The notes under the pieces: generated by a model
The model's input: the letters and a program-made list of their open reading frames with translations, nothing else
What the model was told of the DNA's origin: nothing
Databases searched by the model: none
Origin: Pseudomonas sp. B21-048
Lineage (GTDB): Bacteria; Pseudomonadota; Gammaproteobacteria; Pseudomonadales; Pseudomonadaceae
Assembly: GCF_024748615.1 (NCBI RefSeq)
Contig: NZ_CP087168.1
Location: forward strand, 4,464,001-4,528,000
Direction of reading: 5' to 3'
DNA length: 64,000 nucleotides
Shown: piece by piece, positions 18,340 to 26,479 of the stretch
Layout of the letters: each line of letters opens with the position of its first letter
How positions within the stretch are numbered: the first letter of the stretch is position 1
Translations under genes and position numbers: made by a program

Positions 18340-19596
18340 TCAGACTTCCGAATCCCAGACAACCACCACGGTTCCACGATAGTGCTTACCGGTGCTCGGT
18401 AAGAGCACTGCATCAATCGCCTCTTTGTGCAACTCAAAGTGCAAGGTTCCGGGTTTTCGATCCACGTACTGACCGGGTTGAAACACCACCCCGGCGGCGG
18501 GCCCTGTTTTCAGTTCCTGCCGATTGACCGGCCGGCCACTGGTATCCGTCAGGCCGGCAGGCAAACTGACGCTGACCTCTATCGGAACGGAGACGTTGTT
18601 GCCGTCACTCATGTAGCAATACCTGCCCGGTCCGAACTGACATTCCAGGTACATCTTGAAACGAGAACTGGCGGAAATGTTGAACGTCTGATCACGGAAG
18701 ATCCGCGTCGGCTTGCGCCCCCCTTGCAACCAGCTCTGCCAGCCGCCGGCGGGCACCATCCGGACTTTTTCACCACCCGGGGGAATGTCGACTTTTAACG
18801 TGTGTTGCACATCCAGTACGAAATCCAGGGTCAGGTCGGAGTCGCTCGGCTGCATGATGTCGCCGAAGTCAAAATCTGCACCGGGGCCGATGCTATAACT
18901 CAAGGCACCGTTGTACAGCCCTGATGACATACCCAGCGGGTTAGGCGTGCGCAGTTCGTAGGCAAAATCCAGATAGCTGTAGGACATGGCCGGAATTGGA
19001 AAACGTGCTGTTTTGACACAGGTGCCGTCAACCGGAGTTTTCCAGAAAAAAGCGTAATGTGAATCCCCATACAAACCGACACCGCTGTATACGCAAGGCG
19101 GCGCGGCATACACCCAACTGCTGCTTCCCCACAAACTCTGGTGACCTAGCAGCACGTTCGGAGCGCCGGTCAAATTGACCGCTGTATCACTGAGAACGTA
19201 TTGGGAACCAAACCCCGCAATACGTACCTCAACTTTCTCCGATTGCCCTGTCTCAGCGTGCGTAACCGTCAATGCGCGCCATTGTGCCGGTATCCTGAAC
19301 ATCGCGCTGTTACGCTCTGAGTCATCGGGCTGCATTGCCTTTACAGACTCAAAACGCAGGGGCAGCCGGATGCTGAACATATTATTGGCCCGGCACTCAT
19401 CGGGGTAATGCTCGCAGTATCCGCTGAGCGGGGTCTTGTTGATGAATTGATTGCGTTGCGGATTGGCCGAGTCAGGCGTAAACAGCGCCCTGATTTCCTG
19501 GGTTACCGCCCCGGCGGACGGCGCAATCAAGAGCGTCAGAAACGCCAGTGAGCGGCCACGGCGCAGCCAACCAGACAAATACGTTCCGGTGTTCAT
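18340..19596 (-). CDS. CS1/CFA-I-type pilus tip adhesin (CfaE/CooD-like), second copy
   Basis: About 418 residues with an N-terminal signal peptide ending near PSAGA. Cysteine pairs in the first half (GYCEHYPDECR and PPCVYSGVG, matched by TCVKTA) and a C-terminal half ending in VVVVWDSEV give the two-domain shape of CfaE/CooD minor subunits, which sit at the fibre tip, bind receptor and start assembly. It is a paralogue of the adhesin at 20986-22251; both share VLDVQHTLKVDIPPGGE and GGWQSWLQ blocks. The ATG at 19596 was chosen, though a GTG three codons upstream is possible. It is the last gene of the minus-strand pilus operon, 30 bases after the second pilin gene. Receptor specificity is unknown. 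Confidence 0.82.
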   Translation of the reverse strand: MNTGTYLSGWLRRGRSLAFLTLLIAPSAGAVTQEIRALFTPDSANPQRNQFINKTPLSGYCEHYPDECRANNMFSIRLPLRFESVKAMQPDDSERNSAMFRIPAQWRALTVTHAETGQSEKVEVRIAGFGSQYVLSDTAVNLTGAPNVLLGHQSLWGSSSWVYAAPPCVYSGVGLYGDSHYAFFWKTPVDGTCVKTARFPIPAMSYSYLDFAYELRTPNPLGMSSGLYNGALSYSIGPGADFDFGDIMQPSDSDLTLDFVLDVQHTLKVDIPPGGEKVRMVPAGGWQSWLQGGRKPTRIFRDQTFNISASSRFKMYLECQFGPGRYCYMSDGNNVSVPIEVSVSLPAGLTDTSGRPVNRQELKTGPAAGVVFQPGQYVDRKPGTLHFELHKEAIDAVLLPSTGKHYRGTVVVVWDSEV

Positions 19597-19626
19597 AAAG
19601 TGCACTCGTATGAGAGATCTTGAGGT

Positions 19627-20121
19627 TCAGGGCGCTGCCGCATTGAAGACCAAGTGAACGCTTCCATGATAGGTGCCCGGCTTGTAGCCACCAGCAGGCA
19701 CTCTTGGTTGAATTTCCAGAGGAAAACGCCCACCCGCAACAGCCTGCGCGGCAGACACCACCTCTTGTGGCTGAGGGTCATGGGTCAGTTCTTTACCGTT
19801 GAAGCTGACACGCAAATAGATGTTCTGATCGTCACGACCGTTGGACAGATAGGGCTCTGCTTCCAGTCGCGCCTGAATCGCGCTGGTGTCATGCTTGACG
19901 TCGAAATTCTTGCGCAGTCCCTCCAGCGTCGACGTTTGGATATTCCAGGGTAACGTCTGTTCGAGATGTATCCAGTTCATCTCGGCCGGTATCACATAAA
20001 AGCCCAGGGTCGGGATATCCACCGACACCTCGAAGGTGTGCTCTTCCCGCGCCGCGAATGCCTGGGCACTCATCAGCGCCATCACGCCCATCCATACGGC
20101 AAGGGCCGATTGCTTGATCAT
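19627..20121 (-). CDS. CS1/CFA-I-type pilin subunit, second (minor or alternative) pilin
   Basis: 164 residues with a signal peptide cleaved after AQAFA. The mature N-terminus (REEHTFEVSVDIPTLGFYVIP) has the alternating hydrophobic pattern of a donor strand. It aligns with the major pilin (ARHSISLIAHVPTNGFYVVP), and the C-terminal YKPGTYHGSVHLVF matches its FAPGDYTGAVTMMF. It is a periplasm-assembled structural subunit. It follows the chaperone gene and precedes the second adhesin, so the two may form a pilin/tip module for a second fibre type. Alternatively it may be a minor shaft subunit. Confidence 0.82.
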   Translation of the reverse strand: MIKQSALAVWMGVMALMSAQAFAAREEHTFEVSVDIPTLGFYVIPAEMNWIHLEQTLPWNIQTSTLEGLRKNFDVKHDTSAIQARLEAEPYLSNGRDDQNIYLRVSFNGKELTHDPQPQEVVSAAQAVAGGRFPLEIQPRVPAGGYKPGTYHGSVHLVFNAAAP

Positions 20122-20182
20122 TTCGGTTACCTGTTACGTCAAGAAATACCGCGAGCCCCCATGGTGACTCACCCGTACCGAC

Positions 20183-20926
20183 TTACTGGCTGGCAATACG
20201 CAGTGCCTTTTTGGATGCGCCTTCCACCAGATTGAAGCGGTATTCCCGGCCGGGTTTCTTTTCAAACTCGAAGGTTTTTCCCGCCAGAATGTGATGCTTG
20301 GTAGTCGGCTCGCACTCGGTTTCGTTTTTCAGCGAGCAGTTGCGAAATTCATCGATCACCACCACCGTGTTGCCGTTGTTGCGCAGCCGGTAAACACCGG
20401 CACTGTCATCGATCACACTGTCGAAGCGACTGTTTTTTGGTCTGACAAAGAACACCGTGCCAAAACCGGTCATCACGTTGACCCCGGCCGAGAGGTTCTC
20501 CTTATAGGACTCCCGGTCTTCATTCGACACGGCGAATTCGTCTTCCTTTTCCGGCACCACCGGCACGAAACGCACGCGAAAATAGCGCTCGGTGTCACGC
20601 TCGCCCATGTGCAACAAGCGAGTGCCTTGCATACCGTTGGCCGGCACGATCAGCCGCGCGGGACTGGCCATCAAGCCATCGCGGCCGCTGCCGTCCGCTT
20701 GAGCCTTGACCGGTACTTCACGGTGGCCGCCATCGGCGTCGTAAATGATCTCCAGGATGTTGACCTTGACGAACGCCGTGCTGTCGCCGCTGTTGAACAC
20801 GCGCTTGAGGTAGGTGCTCTTGTCGCTGTCCAGATAGTCGTACACCGTTCCCACGTTGATCTGCGGTCCGGCCTGAAGGCCCAGGGAAAATCCGCTCAAT
20901 CCCATCAACAGCAACAGTCGTTTCAT
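20183..20926 (-). CDS. Periplasmic pilus chaperone, CfaA/CooB-like
   Basis: About 247 residues with the signal peptide MKRLLLLMGLSGFSLGLQA, then an immunoglobulin-like chaperone fold. Family features are NVGTVYDYLDSDKSTYLKRVFNSG near the N-terminus, ARLIVPANGMQGTRLLHMG, RYFRVRFVPVVPEK and a C-terminal domain ending FNLVEGASKKALRIASQ. It holds pilin subunits in the periplasm by donor-strand complementation and delivers them to the usher. I chose the ATG at 20926, with GAGG nine bases upstream and a good signal peptide. The frame extends to 20986, where it would overlap the adhesin stop. It is the only chaperone in the locus, so it must serve both pilins and both adhesins. Confidence 0.85.
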   Translation of the reverse strand: MKRLLLLMGLSGFSLGLQAGPQINVGTVYDYLDSDKSTYLKRVFNSGDSTAFVKVNILEIIYDADGGHREVPVKAQADGSGRDGLMASPARLIVPANGMQGTRLLHMGERDTERYFRVRFVPVVPEKEDEFAVSNEDRESYKENLSAGVNVMTGFGTVFFVRPKNSRFDSVIDDSAGVYRLRNNGNTVVVIDEFRNCSLKNETECEPTTKHHILAGKTFEFEKKPGREYRFNLVEGASKKALRIASQ

Positions 20927-20985
20927 TTCCTTGAACCTCATAACGTTGAATACTTCCCGGCCGCTATTCATCGATGCCCGGCCCA

Positions 20986-22251
20986 TCAGACTTCCGAATC
21001 CCAGATCACCGTGACCCTGCCGGAATACGGGCTCTGTACGTTGGAACTGAGCATCCAGTCCACCTCATCCTTCGACACTTCAAAGTGCAGAACGCCAGGT
21101 GCTCTATCCACATAGAAGCCGGGTTGAAATACCTGCGCATTTTCTGGACCCGCCCGCAGTCGCTGATGCTTGACCGGCTGTCCGGACAGATCAGTCAAGC
21201 CACCGGGCAGACTGACGCCGACCTGCAACTCGACCTGGCGCCTGCCAACAGCGTCCTTGATCGTGCAATCGAAGGTCACCCACGCCTCGCACTCGTAATA
21301 CATCTTGAAACGTGACGACGCGGAGATATGGAAGGTCTGATCGCGAAACAACCGAACGGGTTTGCGTCCCGCCTGCAACCAGCTTTGCCAGCCGCCGGCC
21401 GGAACCAGTTCGAGTCTTTCACCCCCGGGAGGAATATCGACCTTGAGGGTGTGCTGAACGTCCAGTGCGAAGTTCAAGGTCAGCAGCGGGTCACTGGGTT
21501 GCATGACATCACCCATATCGAAATCCTGACCCGGCCCGACACTGAATGTGATCGATCCGTGGTACTTGCCAGACTGCATGCTTAAAGGATCTGGCGTTAT
21601 CAACTGATATCCAAATTCAATGTCCCTGTATTGAAAGGACATCGGGATATCAAACAACGCCTGCTTGGAACACATGCCGGCTGCCACGGGCACTTTCCAG
21701 TAACTGCGGTAGCTGTGAGTCGATGTAATGGTGTACGGACCAATCCCTTGGCACGGTGCTGGTGCATTGGCCCATCCCCCTCCTTGCCACAAGCTGTCCC
21801 ACCCCCGAATGCCTCCTTGTCCCGTCAACTCTTCAATAGACACGGGTATGCGAGCGTCATGTGCAATACCGGCGATTCGGACTTTTACGACCCTGGTTTC
21901 CCCTGAAGAATGGGTGACAGTCACGTCTCGCCATGCTGAGGGAACCTTGGCCATTCCCCCTTGACGCGGATCGGCATGGTGGGCACGGACCGGCGCACTG
22001 GCCACGAATTCAATAGGCGCCCTCAGACTGAAAACACCCTCTTGCCTGCACACCTTAGGGAGAAGTTCACAAAAACCCCGAGAGGGCGTTTTGTTCACGA
22101 ATTCATTTTTTTGCGGGGCAGCGGAATCGGCGGTGAACACAGCCTCGATGTCCAGCGTCGCTCCACCCGCCGGTATCCAGCACAACCCGCCTAACAGCAT
22201 CAGCGCTGTTTGAGAGATATTCTTTCCCCCCCTCAGACTTAACACGCTCAT
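20986..22251 (-). CDS. CS1/CFA-I-type pilus tip adhesin (CfaE/CooD-like), first copy
   Basis: 421 residues. The ATG at 22251 overlaps the usher stop by one base (TGATG), so the gene is translationally coupled, and this start gives a signal peptide ending near PAGGA. It has the same organisation as the second adhesin: KNEFVNKTPSRGFCELLPKVC, a central CQGIGPY loop and a C-terminal VTVIWDSEV. A block of about 40 residues from LDVQHTLKVDIPPGGE through RFKMYYECE is nearly identical to the second copy. Its position directly after the usher is the usual place of the tip subunit in CS1-type operons, so this is probably the original adhesin. Confidence 0.83.
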   Translation of the reverse strand: MSVLSLRGGKNISQTALMLLGGLCWIPAGGATLDIEAVFTADSAAPQKNEFVNKTPSRGFCELLPKVCRQEGVFSLRAPIEFVASAPVRAHHADPRQGGMAKVPSAWRDVTVTHSSGETRVVKVRIAGIAHDARIPVSIEELTGQGGIRGWDSLWQGGGWANAPAPCQGIGPYTITSTHSYRSYWKVPVAAGMCSKQALFDIPMSFQYRDIEFGYQLITPDPLSMQSGKYHGSITFSVGPGQDFDMGDVMQPSDPLLTLNFALDVQHTLKVDIPPGGERLELVPAGGWQSWLQAGRKPVRLFRDQTFHISASSRFKMYYECEAWVTFDCTIKDAVGRRQVELQVGVSLPGGLTDLSGQPVKHQRLRAGPENAQVFQPGFYVDRAPGVLHFEVSKDEVDWMLSSNVQSPYSGRVTVIWDSEV

Positions 22252-24773
22252 CAACCTGCCCTCTCCACCATAAACGTTGCATCGGCCAAGGTATCGGGGC
22301 TGCAACGCAAGTCACCGATCATCAACACATTGTTCTCATTTCGGTGCTTGTCGATATCGAGCCGGAATTGGCACAGCAACTGGTCGGCATGGCGCACTTC
22401 CAGGGTCGGCGAGCCGGCGTTCATTTCCATCGAGAAGAAGCCATCGACCTCACTGACCCCACGACTGGCGTGGTTGATCACGTGATGCCCTTTGAGCGGC
22501 CGCCCCTGCGGGTCAAGCAAACGACCAAGCACCGTCAGGGTTTTCATCACCCGCACCTTGCGGTATTCAACGCCACCCTTGTTCAGGTGATAGCGGGTGC
22601 GTGCCGGTTCGATGCTGGCCGCCGGCACGTGATTGCCTTCGAAGTCAAAGCTCACCGAACTGTTCTTGTAGGCCGTGAGCGGAATGAAATTGCGCCCCGG
22701 ATGCAGGGCCGCGCTGCCACCACTCAAGTCATCGGCGCGCAAGGCGATGCCGTCGATGTCGGACTCGACGTCGACGATCATTCCCGCTCCCCGTCCTTGA
22801 TGCTGACTGGTCAACGCCATGCGTTGGGCGCCGACCACCAGTGTGCTGTCCAGGTTCAGGCCGCCGGTGAGGTTGTCGTTGAACGACGAGCGCTGGATAA
22901 AACCGTCGCCATTGACGGCGTCGGTGCGAAAGTTCGCCAGGCTCGACAACCCGACGCCATAGGTATCGGTAAGCGCGGTCACCGAGACGCTCTGCAATAC
23001 GTGGTCCTGTAAATCCTTGCGATAACCGAGTGAGCCGTTGTTGTCACGGCTCCCATCTCGGGCGGTGCGGCTGCCGATGCTGCCGGAGATCTGTTGGCCC
23101 GGTCCGCCCAGTGCCACGCTGATGCTCAGGTCGACCCCGCGATTGCGCGCATCGCCGCTGCTGTAGCTGCCGGGGCGGTCGAACAGCGACAGACGCCAGT
23201 TGGCATCGCTGCCGAACACCACCGTACGCTGCGTCCAGCCCAAATCGACGCCCGTGCCTTCGACGTTGCCCTCGCTGTGGGACACTCGGGCATTGAGCGA
23301 ACTCTTGCGGCTGATCCGGTGGTTCAGCGCCAGCGATGAGTTGCTGGTCTGGCCGGTGAACACGTTGCGTTGGCGCACGCGGGTACCGTCGGGCAAAGTG
23401 TCGTAGGTATTGCGAGTGTCGAGCCAGCTGCGATTGTGGCTGATCACCAGGCTGCCGGCGCCATAGTTGTAAAGACCTTGCAGGTCGGCGCCGGTGCCGT
23501 GGTCTTCGGTCTGGTACAGGTTGGCGAAGAAACTGGTGCTGTTGCCCAGACTCCAGTCGATGGAACTGCCGTACTGAAGCTTGTCGCGCACCTGTCGTGC
23601 CGACAGGCCGAGAATGACCCTTGGATGCAGTAAATAGTTGAAGGCGGCGCCCGCCGTCATGTCGCCGCTGTCCTGCTGATCCCAATTGCTGAGCAATTTG
23701 CTTTCCTGCCCAGCGAACAGGTTGTAGCGCCAACGCTCATCGAGGTTACGCCAGTTGTTAGGCTTGTAAATCAGTTCTTGCGTGGTCGAAGTGATTTGGC
23801 CGTCTTCAATCAGTCTTACTTCCACTTCATAGATGCCACCGGGCAAGGGGCGCGTGTCGAGGGTCTGCAAACCCGCGGGCACTGACTGGGTGTTGATCAG
23901 CAAACCATCTCGAAAAATCTCCACCGATGCCTGCCGATTGGCGGTGACATAGACCGGATAAACGCTGGGTTTCGGACTGTCGATCGCCAGGCTGTCGGAA
24001 CTGCCATACATCACGCCCACGGCGATGTCGGGGCTGGTGCCGAACGAACGAGGCTGACGGGTCAGCCCTTCGGAATTGGGGGTGAAATAGCCCAGCCGGA
24101 AAAAACTGCCTTGCAGTTCGCGCTGGGTGTAAAGGTCATACACGGCGTGATAGAGCTTGTCGTCCGGCCCGCCAAGGCGCGCCAGTTGCATGTTGAAAGT
24201 CTGGCTCCAGTTGCCCAGGCTGCCACTGGCTTCCAGGCCAAACCGACCGCCCAGATCTTGATCCTGGCCGCCGTTGAGGTTGAGTTGATTGCGCAGCATC
24301 AGGCCGCTGCTACCACCTTCAGGCTGGTCGTAAAAACGCTTGGCTTCGCTGTCGCGCTCGGCATTTTCGGTGACGATCGACAGCAATGAATTTTCAAGGT
24401 TGTAGTGAACCGCCAGCATCTGTTCCGGGCACTGGCCGGTGCAGGCGCCCAGCGCCACGCCGGGCTTGAGGACACTGGCCCAGGTCTCGCGCACGCCAGC
24501 ACCGAAATGGCTTTCGCTGGTATCGGTGAAATCGAGCAACGTTACCCGGTCATCGCGAGACAACACAATCATCGCCTCGCCGAGCGGTTGCTGATCGAGT
24601 TCAACCCGCACCGCCAACGGAACATCGAAAAAATGCTCCTCGAAATCCGCCGGCAAGCCTTTGGCCTGGGCCAACAAACTTCTGGGCGTATTATCAATAG
24701 AAGTGGGCGCCGAAAATGCACTGCTACATAACAGCAACGCAAGCGCTGCCGCGATGGGCGTCATCGGGAACAT
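22251..24773 (-). CDS. Outer membrane usher, CfaC/CooC type
   Basis: 840 residues with a signal peptide (cleavage near SSAFS). The N-terminal periplasmic domain has the feature HFFDVPLAVRVELDQQPLGEAMI. The central part forms the 24-strand beta barrel, and the plug region contains VYVTANRQASVEIFRDGLLINTQ. The C-terminal domain ends in a Cys-containing segment (LLCQFRLDID, then GDLRCSPDTL). Length and sequence fit the alpha-type (CS1, CFA/I, cable pilus) ushers rather than classical FimD. It exports and polymerises chaperone-bound subunits. It lies second in the operon, 105 bases after the major pilin, and is coupled to the tip adhesin. Confidence 0.88.
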   Translation of the reverse strand: MFPMTPIAAALALLLCSSAFSAPTSIDNTPRSLLAQAKGLPADFEEHFFDVPLAVRVELDQQPLGEAMIVLSRDDRVTLLDFTDTSESHFGAGVRETWASVLKPGVALGACTGQCPEQMLAVHYNLENSLLSIVTENAERDSEAKRFYDQPEGGSSGLMLRNQLNLNGGQDQDLGGRFGLEASGSLGNWSQTFNMQLARLGGPDDKLYHAVYDLYTQRELQGSFFRLGYFTPNSEGLTRQPRSFGTSPDIAVGVMYGSSDSLAIDSPKPSVYPVYVTANRQASVEIFRDGLLINTQSVPAGLQTLDTRPLPGGIYEVEVRLIEDGQITSTTQELIYKPNNWRNLDERWRYNLFAGQESKLLSNWDQQDSGDMTAGAAFNYLLHPRVILGLSARQVRDKLQYGSSIDWSLGNSTSFFANLYQTEDHGTGADLQGLYNYGAGSLVISHNRSWLDTRNTYDTLPDGTRVRQRNVFTGQTSNSSLALNHRISRKSSLNARVSHSEGNVEGTGVDLGWTQRTVVFGSDANWRLSLFDRPGSYSSGDARNRGVDLSISVALGGPGQQISGSIGSRTARDGSRDNNGSLGYRKDLQDHVLQSVSVTALTDTYGVGLSSLANFRTDAVNGDGFIQRSSFNDNLTGGLNLDSTLVVGAQRMALTSQHQGRGAGMIVDVESDIDGIALRADDLSGGSAALHPGRNFIPLTAYKNSSVSFDFEGNHVPAASIEPARTRYHLNKGGVEYRKVRVMKTLTVLGRLLDPQGRPLKGHHVINHASRGVSEVDGFFSMEMNAGSPTLEVRHADQLLCQFRLDIDKHRNENNVLMIGDLRCSPDTLADATFMVERAG

Positions 24774-24801
24774 GAACGAATACTCTAATTACAAAGGAGT
24801 C

Positions 24802-24838
24802 AAAACCCGGCCGACAACCATGAGTTACCGACCGGTTT
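24802..24838 (-). terminator. Candidate attenuating hairpin between major pilin and usher
   Basis: On the minus strand an imperfect stem (AAACCGGTCG against CGGCCGGGTTT, with one bulge and one wobble pair) is followed by TTTT. A smaller perfect stem (TTACTT/AAGTAA) lies at 24842-24857. Partial termination here would give the excess of major pilin over usher that is usual in such operons. This is inferred from position. Confidence 0.4.
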
Positions 24839-24878
24839 ACGTTACTTATGCAAGTAAGCGTTTAGTGCCTCAGATCAC

Positions 24879-25367
24879 TCAAAGAGCAATGGGAGGAACA
24901 GCATCGAACATCATGGTGACGGCACCGGTGTAATCACCAGGCGCAAAGGAAGTGCCAACCGCTTTAATGCTCAGTGGGGCACGGTAGTTGGCGTCGGACT
25001 CGGCTTCACCCACCACCATTTGCGGGGTGGTAGTCAATACCTTGTTGTTGAATTGCACTTGCAGGTCGATCGTGGTGGCACCGGCAATCAGCTTCGGCAC
25101 GCTTTCGAGGCTGGCATGTACCGAACCGTTGTTGTTGCGCACGTCGAAGAAACCGTTGACCTCACCCATGGTGCCGGTGGCGGGCCTGAAGCTCATGTCC
25201 TGATCCTTGTTGACCAGATCAGGGTCGGTCGGTACCACATAGAAACCGTTGGTTGGCACGTGGGCGATGAGGCTGATCGAGTGGCGGGCTTCACCGGCTG
25301 CGAACACAGCGGAAGAGGTCAGTGCCAGAACAGCCAATGGAGCAGCGATTGCGAGTTTCTTGAACAT
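24879..25367 (-). CDS. Major pilin, CS1/CFA-I type (CfaB/CooA-like)
   Basis: 162 residues with a clear signal peptide (MFKKLAIAAPLAVLALTSSA, cleavage after VFA). The mature part starts AGEARHSISLIAHVPTNGFYV (donor strand) and ends FAPGDYTGAVTMMFDAVPPIAL, as in CS1-family shaft subunits. It is the first gene of the six-gene operon and the best placed for high expression. No cysteines are present, as is common for this family. The A-rich upstream region (25368-25760) must contain the promoter, but I cannot identify the boxes with confidence. Confidence 0.86.
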   Translation of the reverse strand: MFKKLAIAAPLAVLALTSSAVFAAGEARHSISLIAHVPTNGFYVVPTDPDLVNKDQDMSFRPATGTMGEVNGFFDVRNNNGSVHASLESVPKLIAGATTIDLQVQFNNKVLTTTPQMVVGEAESDANYRAPLSIKAVGTSFAPGDYTGAVTMMFDAVPPIAL

Positions 25368-25833
25368 CTTTCAGTACCTTATTTATAAAAGAATCGAGAT
25401 CACTGAAAGTTCCAGAAGAACAAAAACCGTCACGAGCAGCCTTGTGCTCCTCGAACTTTCAACGCCGGATCATGATCAAGCAATACATCCGGAAAGTAAG
25501 CAGGCAAGTTCCGACAAACACGTAGCCAGAACGCCATCACCCCGGAAAGAAAAAACCTGAAATAGTTATAAAGTCGCTGTACAGCTGTAAGAGACAGACT
25601 ACAAACAGGACAAAACAGGCAATAACAAATTGGCCATATCACTGCAACGTCTGTAAGACCGATACCACACAAGTCGCAAACTAAGGACGAAACAGGAACT
25701 TTAGAGAATTAACACTAATTTCAACTTTTTCACGCGGACTAAAACCCCCATTTTTTCTCCAGGAATGGCTTTTTCAGACATCGCCGCTGTGATTCGGCGC
25801 TCCGTACCGTTGGTCGGAGATCCTTTCCATTTG
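25368..25833. other. Divergent control region between pilus operon and PadR gene
   Basis: About 470 bases, clearly more AT-rich than the flanking genes and without a credible gene. It contains a 10-bp palindrome GCTGTACAGC near 25573 and two CTGTAAGA repeats (about 25583 and 25650). It must carry the pilus operon promoter on the minus strand. TATAAC-like -10 candidates exist but none has a good -35 box. Confidence 0.45.
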
Positions 25834-25851
25834 CTTAAGATATATCTTAAG
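25834..25851. promoter_or_regulatory. Perfect 18-bp palindrome, candidate operator of the PadR/YqjI-like regulator
   Basis: CTTAAGATATATCTTAAG is its own reverse complement and lies 33 bases before the PadR start codon. PadR-family repressors bind palindromes with AT-rich centres at their own promoters, and the E. coli YqjI protein controls itself and the adjacent yqjH. Binding here is inferred. Confidence 0.65.
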
Positions 25852-25884
25852 TTGTATCTAAACACGACAGAGAGAACGCAAAAA

Positions 25885-26479
25885 ATGAGAGACCATCATT
25901 CCCCTCACCGCGAACACGGCGATGGCCGCGACGGCTTCGAGAAACGCCCAGGCCCCGGGCGCGAACGCGGTGGACGCGGGCCGCGAGTATTCGCCCCTGG
26001 CGACCTGAAATTGCTGCTGCTGGCGCTGATCGCCGAGCAGCCGTGCCACGGCTACGACCTGATCCGCCAGATCGAAAGCATGTTCGACGGCGCCTACAGC
26101 CCCAGCCCCGGCGTGATCTACCCGACCCTGACCTTCCTTGAAGAAAGCGAAATGATCCTGGGCGACGCCGAGGGCGGAAAAAAAACGCTACAGCATCACC
26201 GACGCCGGACGTCTGTCTTTAAGTGAACAAGCGATTGCCCTGGACGGCGTGCGCATGCGCATCGACGTCAGCAAGCGTTCATTGCGCGGTCACGACCGCC
26301 CGGCCGAAATTCACGAAGCGGTGCACAACCTGCGTCATGCCTTGCAAATGCACCATGGTCGCTGGAGCCCGGAAGAAATCCTGCGGGTACGCGACCTGCT
26401 CAACAATACCGCCAAAGCCATTGTCGACGGCCCCCCCACTCAACCCGCCGCTCAAGCCGTTCAGGAGAACGCCGAATGA
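25885..26479 (+). pseudogene. PadR-family regulator, YqjI-like, interrupted by +1 frameshift at an A8 tract
   Basis: The start is ATG at 25885. The N-terminus is His/Gly/Arg-rich (MRDHHSPHREHGDGRDG), as in nickel-responsive YqjI. The PadR winged helix follows: FAPGDLKLLLLALIAEQPCHGYDLI, then SPSPGVIYPTLTFLEE. At 26178-26185 there are eight A residues after GGCGG, and the frame closes at 26226. With seven A residues the protein continues GGKKRYSITDAGRLSL and runs to 26479, giving 197 residues of normal PadR shape. The break could be a real mutation, polymerase slippage with a functional role, or a sequencing error in a homopolymer. The downstream reductase overlaps its intended stop (ATGA), as in an intact operon. 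Confidence 0.8.
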
